Positions 1 through 5,805 of a DNA stretch of 5,805 bases are shown here, one piece after another. The DNA lies in contig JAGABO010000138.1 in the NCBI GenBank assembly GCA_017614655.1, positions 1 to 5,805 of the forward strand, in the 5' to 3' direction. Each line of letters starts with the position of its first letter. The first letter of the stretch is position 1. Below the pieces are notes generated by a model that saw only the letters and a list, made by a program, of their open reading frames with translations, did no database searches and was not told where the DNA came from. Made by a program: the position numbers and the translations under genes. The stretch comes from Treponema sp. Lineage in GTDB: Bacteria; Spirochaetota; Spirochaetia; Treponematales; Treponemataceae.

Positions 1-26
1 CCTTCAAAATCTTCAAACAATGCCAT
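1..26 (-). CDS. Start of a downstream gene, probably GGGtGRT-family protein (5' end only)
   Basis: Only the first eight codons and part of the ninth are in the window: an ATG at 26..24 reading M-A-L-F-E-D-F-E. A strong AGGAGG lies 9 bases upstream, so the start is well supported. It follows the scaffold gene by 17 bases and must be in the same transcript. The naming is inference: the opening resembles what I remember of the start of GGGtGRT-family proteins (a conserved family of unknown function), which I recall being encoded next to NifU-like scaffolds of the type found here. Eight residues cannot prove it. Confidence 0.5.
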
Positions 27-35
27 AATTGTATT

Positions 36-41
36 CCTCCT
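36..41 (-). promoter_or_regulatory. Ribosome binding site of the downstream gene
   Basis: A perfect AGGAGG on the minus strand, 9 bases before the ATG at 26. It is stronger than the site of the preceding scaffold gene, which suggests the second gene of the pair is translated efficiently on its own and not only by coupling. Confidence 0.85.
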
Positions 42-43
42 AA

Positions 44-745
44 TTACTCTTTACGTGGGTCGATGAATTTTACAACGCCCTGGTCTTCTGTTATGCGGCC
101 ATAGTGTGTGCGAGCACCTTCAATAGCTTCAGCAGCTGGTTTTCCAGCCTTGAGTGCATCCATGAGCTTACCGAAGTTAATGCAGTTGTAACCGATAATC
201 TGGTTGTCCTTGTCAACTGCACAGGTTTCTACGTAACCTTCTGTCATTTCGAGATAGCGTGGACCTGTCTTGCGTGTTGCGAACATTGTTCCAACCTGAG
301 AGCGGAGGTTCTTTCCGAGGTCTTCGAGAGAAGCACCAACTTTAAGTCCGTTCTTTGAATATGCTGATTGAGTACGTCCGTAAACAATCTGCATAAAGAG
401 TTCACGCATAGCTGTGTTGATTGCATCGCATACAAGGTCAGTATTGAGTGCTTCGAGAAGAGTTTTTCCGATAAGAATTTCTGAAGCCATTGCAGCTGAG
501 TGAGTCATACCGGAACATCCGATTGTTTCAACAAGAGCTTCTTCGATGATTCCGTCTTTTACGTTAAGGGAAAGTTTGCATGCACCCTGTTGTGGAGCAC
601 ACCAGCCGATACCGTGTGTGAATCCAGATACATCTTCGATTTTCTTAACCTGAACCCATTCGCCTTCTTCAGGAATCGGGGCCGGTCCATGATATGCGCC
701 TTTAGCTAAAGGACACATATGTTCTACTTCTGCAGTGTAGATCAT
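44..745 (-). CDS. NifU/IscU-like iron-sulfur cluster scaffold protein, divergent (233 aa)
   Basis: A probable cytoplasmic scaffold-like protein of iron-sulfur cluster metabolism. Residues about 55-100 match the core of the NifU N-terminal/IscU fold: a Cys followed by KLSLNV, a turn with Asp-Gly (64-65), then I-G-C-S-G (75-79) with Ser/Ala-rich helix and G-K-T-L-L-E-A (93-99), like the GCGSAIASSS...GKSLDEA region of IscU. Cysteines are at 11, 49, 56, 77, 106, 175 and 188. Cys77 fits the second IscU ligand. The position of the third ligand (IscU HCSxLAE) reads G-A-S-L-E-D (137-142), so that Cys appears lost. At 233 residues it is much longer than IscU (about 130); residues 155-233 form an extra C-terminal region containing Cys175 and Cys188. 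The ATG at 745 has an AGAGGT 6 bases upstream and a promoter just before it. It is first in an operon with the next gene. Whether it builds, stores or uses clusters cannot be told from sequence. Confidence 0.8.
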   Translation of the reverse strand: MIYTAEVEHMCPLAKGAYHGPAPIPEEGEWVQVKKIEDVSGFTHGIGWCAPQQGACKLSLNVKDGIIEEALVETIGCSGMTHSAAMASEILIGKTLLEALNTDLVCDAINTAMRELFMQIVYGRTQSAYSKNGLKVGASLEDLGKNLRSQVGTMFATRKTGPRYLEMTEGYVETCAVDKDNQIIGYNCINFGKLMDALKAGKPAAEAIEGARTHYGRITEDQGVVKFIDPRKE

Positions 746-751
746 TTATTT

Positions 752-757
752 ACCTCT
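752..757 (-). promoter_or_regulatory. Ribosome binding site of the scaffold gene
   Basis: AGAGGT on the minus strand, 6 bases before the ATG at 745. It supports this start over later in-frame methionines such as Met10. Confidence 0.7.
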
Positions 758-760
758 AAA

Positions 761-781
761 ACTGATAAAATTTGTGTCAGT
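761..781. promoter_or_regulatory. Imperfect 21-bp palindrome, candidate operator
   Basis: On the minus strand the sequence reads ACTGACA, seven bases, then TATCAGT. Outer arms ACTGA/TCAGT are perfect and 8 of 10 base pairs around the central base match. It overlaps the -10 box and the predicted transcription start of the scaffold operon, where a dimeric repressor would block transcription. The regulator is unknown; an iron, redox or Rrf2-type repressor would suit the gene's role, but I do not recognise the motif. The arms are too short for a convincing terminator. Confidence 0.45.
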
Positions 782-807
782 ATATCCTTAATTTTTCTTT
801 ATTGCAA
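779..807 (-). promoter_or_regulatory. Sigma70-type promoter of the scaffold operon
   Basis: The minus strand has a -35 box TTGCAA (802-807, 4 of 6 to consensus) and a -10 box TATACT (779-784, 5 of 6) separated by exactly 17 bases. The start of transcription would fall near 772, giving a leader of roughly 27 bases containing the Shine-Dalgarno. The -35 box lies inside the last codons of the upstream phosphatase gene. This suggests the iron-sulfur pair is transcribed independently of the signalling operon. Confidence 0.65.
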
Positions 808-3800
808 CAAGCGTAAGGTCATCATACTGGGCATCTTCCTTTACGCCCTTGTAGTAAACGTAATCTTCTTCGCCTTCCACATCTTCCTTATCCTGAGCAA
901 ACTGGAAGTATTCCTTAAAGTGTTCATGAAGGAAGGTGTCGATTTTTCTGTCTACTTTAACCCTGTCTGTTTCCTTAGGAGTCTCTGCCTTGTACAGACG
1001 GAAGACTTTTTCTACGGAAACAAGAGCTGTGATTGCGTCTTCTGCCGAAAGGCTGCAGTTAGAAAAATCAAAATGAAGTTCATCCTTTTCGCCTTCCCTT
1101 ATGAGCGTGTATTTTTCTTTTTTATAAACGCTTTCGATTATTTCAGTAACGCGCTCCGGTCCAAGTTCTTCAGAAGGCCGTTCTGCCGAATTGTCTGAAT
1201 CAGAGTGAACGGTATATCTTTTTGCTTCTTCGATACCGTCAGTGTAAAGGAAGAGAATGTCGTCCTTTCTGAGTTTTAAAAGCGATACCTTATAACCGCC
1301 TTTCATATCAACTAAATCAGTAGAGAACATTCCTGCTGCCGGAGTGCTGAACAGTTCTACAGTTTTCTTTTTCTTTTCAACTCCGTCATAAAGCTGAACG
1401 GCATTGTCACCTGCATTACAGAACCAGCATTCACCGCTTTCCGTATTAAGGATACAGAGCGTAAAGGCAGCAAACCTTCCCTTAAATCCGCGGCTTTCCA
1501 GAAGGTCATTGATTCGTCCTACAACCGGACCAAGATTAGTTCCCTGTTCAGGATTTTTCATGTCCCAGTGAGAGAAGTAATTTAAGAAGAGGGTTGCAAC
1601 TTCGACCATGATAAGGGCAGCCGGAACTCCGTGTCCCGAAACGTCACACTTGATTACGGCAAAGTGTTTTGAATCAATCTGCTTGTAGTCAAAGTAGTCT
1701 CCGGAAAGATCATCTGCACCTGCATAATAGCTGAAGAAGTCTGCGCCGTTTGTATTAAGGCGACCTGTTGTAAGGGCATGTCCGTTAGCTCCTGTTTCAA
1801 GCGGCAGGAACTTAGCCTGAACTTCCTTACCGAAAGTAAGACTCTTAGATTGAACCGCAGCTTCTACAAGATCACGGGTCATTTCGTTTACCGTGTCGCC
1901 GAGCATTTCGATTTCGTCTTTTGAATTAATGCTGATTGTTTTTCCGTCGAGGGTTTCCTTATCTTTGGTATCGCGGATCATTGCAACATGAGAAACCAGC
2001 TTGTTAATCGGCTTTACGATTCTCACGGAAATCCTGTAGGTACTTATAAATGCAATTATGATGGCAGCAAGTGTAATGAGAAGACCAGTCTTTATGATGA
2101 TTGAACGGGTTTCATCAATCTGTTCAAGAAGTTCTGCCGTAGAAATTTCCATTACGATTGCACCGTGAATATACGACGGGTTGTTTTCCTGTCTGTACAG
2201 AACCGGCTTAATAAAGGTGTAGGAAGAGCCGCCCTTTGAAATATTTTTTGTATCAAATTCCGGAATGCTTTTTATGTTTTCGCTGGAAATTTCATCAAGT
2301 ATTCCATTCAGTTTAGAAAGAAGAGTGCTTCGTTCTGTAAGAAGCTGCTGTCTTTTGTAATTGCTTTCTGCATCGGTTTTTCCGGAGAGAGCTTCTGTCT
2401 GAGTCATAAGGTTTTTGATTTTTTCGTTGATTGAATCACAGGCTTCTGCACAGAGTTTTTCTGTTTCGAGAAGAGATTCAAAAGCGGGGTAGAGGTCTTC
2501 GGTATAGAATTCGCTTTCTCCCGGAATAAAGGTTCCGTCTCTTGTTTTAGATTTTATGTCAGCATCAGTACTTGCCCAGAGTGTAATTTCGGGTTCGCCT
2601 TTTTCGTCAGAAGAAAGGGATGTAATGGAAACAGAAACTGCTTCATGAAGAGCCTTTGACTGGGAAGCCGTATCAGTTAAATCAAGAATAGAAAGAGCAT
2701 CATCTTTTCTTGCAAGAGGGAGATAAACCTGTGTACTTCTGTCGATACTCATGAGCATAACTTTTGAGCGGTCAAGAAGTCCTGTCGCAAGCGTGTTTTC
2801 CTGAGACTTAATCATGTAGATTCCGAATGCAATAACAATCAGTATGTCCATTATTGCAATCAGAATTGTTGTGTTCAGTATGAGTTTTGATTTAAGGCTC
2901 ATACCTTTCTTTTTATAAATAAGCGACTTTGTTTTTTTTTCCCAGGGCATATTGTCTCCTTCGATAAGTGCTCGTACTTCTTTTTTAAGATCCGATGTTT
3001 CTTTTGCCGTTTCTATAAGCGTTCTTCCGGAGAGGAAAAAAGCTATGACTGCAAAGAGAATGAGTGCAAGGCTTATGATTCGTGTAATGCTGATTTTTTT
3101 TGTTCCGTTTTCCGTAAAGAAAGTCCACAGAGGCCGTGCAATGAAGTTTATCTTTGTCTTTACGGTGCCGTATTCCGTTATGGAAACTTCTTTTCCGTTT
3201 GATGAAAAAAGGCCTCTGTCCTGATGATAAAGAAGTATCTTGTAGTTTCCGCTTTTTATTCCGCGGAGTTTTATTCCCGAAATAAGTGAATCAGAATCGA
3301 TTTTATATTCATTTTCCGACAGGCGGAGGGTGCAGTCATAAGGAGCTTTCCCGTCACGGTCGAGATAAACATAAGTAATTTTTCCGTCGTATGTAAAACC
3401 TGTTCCTTCGATTTCTATATAAGTATCACCGAAGGAATCTGTTTCGGACTTAACGTTATAGATGTTTGTTATCGGTAAGAATTTGTTTGCTATGAAAGTA
3501 ATCTTCGTAGTTTCGCTGCTGATGTTTCCGGAAGTATCTACTGCAGCAACCGTTAAAGTATAGCAGCCGTTTCTTATGTTGTAGAATTTTATTTTAGGTT
3601 CATAGGTAAGAACTTTCTTTGGCAGGGCAACAGCTTCTTTTTCTTTTGATTCATTTTTATCGTAGAGTAAATCAACTTCATCAAGAATTTCATCTTTAGT
3701 AAGCTTTACGGGATGCCATTTATTATCCGAAAGACTGTAAGGAATTTCTGACAGCTTTTTTAATGTGTAAGTGTATCCTGCAATGTCTGTATCGTTTTTA

Positions 3801-5380
3801 TCCGGTTCTAAGTTTACGGTAAAAGTATTTGAAACAAGAAGTCCGTTTTCATCTTCTTCGGGCGGAATTACTGCTGCAGCTTTTGGTGCAGTTGTATCTG
3901 ATTCGTATGAAAGAACGGCGCTTTCACTCCAGTTTCCTGCGAAGTCACACTGCTTTACTTTAAGATAGTGTAAGCCGTCCTTTTTTATTTCTGCAGATAT
4001 ATTTGTTCTTGAACTTTCTGCATTAATTTTAAGCGGAGGTTCTTCTTTTTCGTCCGAAGTAATAATCCAGCTGAATCCCTTGATGCCGGATGAGTCAAAA
4101 GTTTTTGTTATGAAAGCGGTAATTTCCTTTAAGTTTCCGCGTGAACCGTTTTCAAAGCCGGAGCCTTTAAGGGAAGGTTTCTGTACGCTGTGATCAGATG
4201 CAAGAATTTCTACGGAAGGAACAGATGATTCTTTCTGCCAGACAAAACTGAGTGCGTTGGTTTTTCCGCTTATAAGATAATCAGGGTATACCGAAGCCGA
4301 AGCAGAAACTGCATCTGCCTGTTCCCAGAGAGTTCCGTTTTTCTGTGTAAACCAGACTTTTTTGTTTCCGCTTTGATTTGAAAAGTAAACGAGGCTCAGC
4401 TTTCCTCCGTGCGTAAAAAGAACCGGTCTTGTTGCAAAAGGGGAAGAAGATGCCTTGTCAAAGCCTTTGTCGATTGTTCCTTTTTCCGAAAGAACTGCTT
4501 CATAAATCTGCGGGTTTGAATAATTCTGCGGACTTCTCTCCCATGCCGTAACAAAGTTTTTTCCGTCAAAAATAAGGGACGGAGACTGATTTGAAAAACT
4601 GTAAAAATCTTCTCCTGTATCTACAGATGTTTCTCCTGTAACAAGAACCGGTGAACTCCATGTGTTTCCGTTGTCTTTTGTAATGCATGAAAAAATCTGA
4701 AGTGAAATAAGGTTTTCCCTGTGGTACTGTGCAGTAAAAAGAAGAAGACCGGTTCCCTTTCCGGATGCAAAACATGGAACAACCGGTTTTCCTGCAGAAG
4801 AAAGATTCGAAATATTCAGCTTTTTGAATTCCTGCCACTTTTTTCCGTCTTTTGAAGTTGAACTTATTATCGAAAAGTTTCCGTCTTCATCACCGCTTGC
4901 AAAAAGAATAAAGCCGTTTTCCGTCGGAAAAATTCTCGGTGCAGAGAGATCTCCGCTTTTAAGAGAAACCTGTGATTCTTCGTATGATTCAAATGCATTT
5001 TTTGATGTAATAATACCTATTGTAGAAGAATTCTTTATGTAAGCCAGGGCGTAAACTCCTGCCGAAAAGGCACAGGAATAAATTTCCGGGACCGAAAGCG
5101 AATAAGAAAGGGGACCAGCCAGCGTCTTTTTTTCCTTCCACTTGAATCCGTCTTCGGAAGAACGCATGCACACATAGATTTCTTTTTTTGATGTATCTGC
5201 TTCCTCGAAAAAAATTACCTGTTCTTTATTCTTAAGTTCTTTAATTGTCTTCGGATAATAAGCTGCCGTCTTTTCGGAAAAGCGTGATGCTTCTTCAAAG
5301 TAATACGGCTGTGCACCAAGATGTACGGAAAAAGAGGCGAGTATTAAAAGTGCTTTAAAAGTTTTCTTTACTGAAATCAT
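788..5380 (-). CDS. Giant membrane-bound SpoIIE/RsbU-type PP2C phosphatase with Asp-box and Ig-like ectodomain, HAMP (1530 aa)
   Basis: Transmembrane signalling phosphatase, numbered from the ATG at 5380. Signal peptide 1-23 (ends L-G-A). Residues 24-400 carry four Asp-box-like motifs ending at W81, W182, W241 and W352, the third canonical (T-K-D-N-G-N-T-W), so a BNR/sialidase-like propeller is likely; no sialidase catalytic signature was seen. Residues 415-740 are Ig-like modules with D-x-x-GN-x-S turns (479-485, 615-621) and an IPT-like G-T-G-F segment (659-662). TM1 is about 767-784, a basic linker 785-831, TM2 833-857, an extracytoplasmic sensor 858-1093 with a helical, charged stretch near 970-1035, TM3 1094-1115, HAMP 1116-1172, and SpoIIE phosphatase 1183-1530. 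Expected metal-binding acidic residues are present: D1228 (G-D-Y-F-D), D1246 (D-V-S-G-H-G), D1381 (T-D-G) and D1520-D1521, so it should be active. Family substrates are phosphorylated STAS anti-anti-sigma proteins; none is encoded here. The start overlaps the upstream stop. A GTG one codon earlier is the alternative. It may be a fusion of two genes. Confidence 0.9.
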   Translation of the reverse strand: MISVKKTFKALLILASFSVHLGAQPYYFEEASRFSEKTAAYYPKTIKELKNKEQVIFFEEADTSKKEIYVCMRSSEDGFKWKEKKTLAGPLSYSLSVPEIYSCAFSAGVYALAYIKNSSTIGIITSKNAFESYEESQVSLKSGDLSAPRIFPTENGFILFASGDEDGNFSIISSTSKDGKKWQEFKKLNISNLSSAGKPVVPCFASGKGTGLLLFTAQYHRENLISLQIFSCITKDNGNTWSSPVLVTGETSVDTGEDFYSFSNQSPSLIFDGKNFVTAWERSPQNYSNPQIYEAVLSEKGTIDKGFDKASSSPFATRPVLFTHGGKLSLVYFSNQSGNKKVWFTQKNGTLWEQADAVSASASVYPDYLISGKTNALSFVWQKESSVPSVEILASDHSVQKPSLKGSGFENGSRGNLKEITAFITKTFDSSGIKGFSWIITSDEKEEPPLKINAESSRTNISAEIKKDGLHYLKVKQCDFAGNWSESAVLSYESDTTAPKAAAVIPPEEDENGLLVSNTFTVNLEPDKNDTDIAGYTYTLKKLSEIPYSLSDNKWHPVKLTKDEILDEVDLLYDKNESKEKEAVALPKKVLTYEPKIKFYNIRNGCYTLTVAAVDTSGNISSETTKITFIANKFLPITNIYNVKSETDSFGDTYIEIEGTGFTYDGKITYVYLDRDGKAPYDCTLRLSENEYKIDSDSLISGIKLRGIKSGNYKILLYHQDRGLFSSNGKEVSITEYGTVKTKINFIARPLWTFFTENGTKKISITRIISLALILFAVIAFFLSGRTLIETAKETSDLKKEVRALIEGDNMPWEKKTKSLIYKKKGMSLKSKLILNTTILIAIMDILIVIAFGIYMIKSQENTLATGLLDRSKVMLMSIDRSTQVYLPLARKDDALSILDLTDTASQSKALHEAVSVSITSLSSDEKGEPEITLWASTDADIKSKTRDGTFIPGESEFYTEDLYPAFESLLETEKLCAEACDSINEKIKNLMTQTEALSGKTDAESNYKRQQLLTERSTLLSKLNGILDEISSENIKSIPEFDTKNISKGGSSYTFIKPVLYRQENNPSYIHGAIVMEISTAELLEQIDETRSIIIKTGLLITLAAIIIAFISTYRISVRIVKPINKLVSHVAMIRDTKDKETLDGKTISINSKDEIEMLGDTVNEMTRDLVEAAVQSKSLTFGKEVQAKFLPLETGANGHALTTGRLNTNGADFFSYYAGADDLSGDYFDYKQIDSKHFAVIKCDVSGHGVPAALIMVEVATLFLNYFSHWDMKNPEQGTNLGPVVGRINDLLESRGFKGRFAAFTLCILNTESGECWFCNAGDNAVQLYDGVEKKKKTVELFSTPAAGMFSTDLVDMKGGYKVSLLKLRKDDILFLYTDGIEEAKRYTVHSDSDNSAERPSEELGPERVTEIIESVYKKEKYTLIREGEKDELHFDFSNCSLSAEDAITALVSVEKVFRLYKAETPKETDRVKVDRKIDTFLHEHFKEYFQFAQDKEDVEGEEDYVYYKGVKEDAQYDDLTLVAIKKN
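2932..2940 (-). repeat. A9 homopolymer at the junction of the two halves of the phosphatase gene
   Basis: Nine consecutive A on the minus strand (GGGAAAAAAAAAC), encoding part of E814-K-K-T817 in the cytoplasmic linker between TM1 and TM2. It is the longest homopolymer I found in the gene; A8 occurs at 3094-3101 and runs of seven elsewhere. Losing one A brings the frame to a TGA at 2901-2899 overlapping an ATG at 2902-2900. Gaining one A gives a TAA within about eight codons. Runs of this length are known sites of polymerase slippage and of sequencing or assembly errors. Confidence 0.8.
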
Positions 5381-5805
5381 CACATTTTTCTCGCTATGTT
5401 TTCTTTAAGCTTGAGTATTTTTGCAGAACGTGCATTTGTCGGATTTTTAAGCAGGGTTTCAATCTTGATTGATGCATCCTTAAAACTTCCGTTCCTGTAA
5501 TCAGAGAGTGCCTTATTGTACAGGTCTTCATCCTGTGCAGAAAGGGTAACGGCAGGAGCTTCTCCCTTTCGTCTTGCCGCTTCATCAAGAACTTTAAGTG
5601 CAGTTCCGTTTTCCGGGTTAAGGGCAAGAGCTTCTTCTGCAATTGATTTTGCGTGAGAAAGAAGAACTTCATCACGACCTGCCTGTGAAAGAGTTTTTTC
5701 TGCAAGAGATGCAAGCTCTTCTGCTTTTTTTAGTACTGCGTTTTCAATTGGACGCGGTTTTAATCCCAGTGAATATTCTGCATTTTCTATGTGTTTTTTT
5801 AAGCC
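5380..5805 (-). CDS. TPR-like helical protein, C-terminal 141 residues (5' end outside window)
   Basis: The frame is open from the window edge to a TGA at 5382-5380 and reads as ordinary protein with no in-frame stop, so this is the tail of a longer gene. The fragment is almost wholly helical and rich in Ala, Lys, Glu and Leu. Two segments look like tetratricopeptide repeats: fragment residues about 44-80, with A-L-A-L-N-P-E-N-G-T-A-L (59-70), and about 94-130, with Y-N-K-A-L-S-D-Y-R-N-G-S-F-K-D-A (96-111) followed by L-L-K-N-P (118-122). TPRs bind other proteins. Its stop overlaps the start of the phosphatase gene, so the two are made together and may work together, for instance as an accessory to the extracytoplasmic sensor; that is inference. 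Its N terminus, and hence its location in the cell, cannot be seen. Confidence 0.75.
   Translation of the reverse strand, partial: GLKKHIENAEYSLGLKPRPIENAVLKKAEELASLAEKTLSQAGRDEVLLSHAKSIAEEALALNPENGTALKVLDEAARRKGEAPAVTLSAQDEDLYNKALSDYRNGSFKDASIKIETLLKNPTNARSAKILKLKENIARKM

Noticed and set aside
761..781. Inverted repeat as a rho-independent terminator of the phosphatase gene
   Set aside because: Only five perfect AT-rich base pairs in each arm, an 11-base loop and just four T afterwards on the minus strand. Its overlap with a promoter fits an operator better. No clear terminator was found, so some read-through into the scaffold operon is possible.
719..1198. Hydrophobic plus-strand open frame of 159 codons with apparent membrane segments
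   Set aside because: It lies antisense to the well-supported phosphatase domain and the scaffold start. Its Phe/Leu/Val-rich composition is what the complement of Lys/Glu/Asp-rich codons gives, and it has no promoter or family resemblance.
2900..2910. Internal start at Met827 producing a short phosphatase from the present sequence
   Set aside because: The ATG context is suggestive, but the Shine-Dalgarno-like AAAGG ends one base before the ATG, too close for normal initiation. I therefore annotate one long gene and report the split only as a hypothesis.
3094..3101. A8 run (minus strand) as a second slippage site
   Set aside because: It lies just before TM1 and shifting the frame there exposes no start/stop overlap that I could see. 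Runs of 7-8 are common in this AT-rich gene.
4181..5311. Active sialidase assignment for the Asp-box region
   Set aside because: Asp-boxes are structural and occur in many non-enzymatic propellers. No FRIP-type motif or clear catalytic Arg/Tyr/Glu set was seen.
5394..5714. Minus-strand 106-codon open frame beginning M-H-L-L-Q-K-K
   Set aside because: It is out of frame with the TPR-like reading frame that covers the same DNA, runs to the window edge and shows TPR character. This one is Lys/Gln/Leu-rich with no family pattern, so it is a shadow.

Overview
The window looks like chromosomal DNA of a spirochaete, most likely a Treponema-type host-associated bacterium. This rests on three things: low-to-moderate GC judged by eye, a very large membrane-bound SpoIIE/RsbU-type phosphatase whose C-terminal part resembles spirochaetal members as I remember them, and an NifU-like scaffold paired with what appears to be a GGGtGRT-family gene. 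The genus is inference. All genes run on the minus strand, so the text below goes from high to low coordinates.

Upstream block (5805 to 788): the C-terminal 141 residues of a helical, TPR-like protein end in a TGA that overlaps the start of a 1530-residue protein (TGATG arrangement), so the two are probably translationally coupled. The large protein has a signal peptide, an extracytoplasmic Asp-box (BNR/sialidase-like) probable beta-propeller, Ig-like modules, a transmembrane helix, a short basic cytoplasmic linker, a second transmembrane helix, an extracytoplasmic sensor region with a helical segment, a third transmembrane helix, a HAMP domain and a complete PP2C/SpoIIE phosphatase. It would convert an envelope signal into dephosphorylation of a cytoplasmic partner, typically an anti-sigma-factor antagonist (STAS protein). 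No such partner lies in the window.

The most interesting detail is inside this gene. An A9 homopolymer (minus strand) sits in the linker between its two halves. With one A fewer, the first half would stop at a TGA overlapping an in-frame ATG (ATGA) that starts a self-contained two-TM HAMP-SpoIIE protein. This is the footprint expected of two overlapping genes joined by a one-base change, of slippage or phase variation, or of a sequencing error.

Downstream block (about 807 to 1): a 42-base gap and the tail of the phosphatase gene hold a good sigma70-type promoter with an imperfect 21-bp palindrome over the predicted transcription start. It drives a 233-residue divergent NifU/IscU-like protein. 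After a 17-base gap with a strong Shine-Dalgarno comes the first codons of the next gene, probably the GGGtGRT-family protein. These two form an operon, apparently with their own regulation. The window has no gene-free stretch over 300 bases, and I saw no RNA gene, CRISPR array or mobile element.
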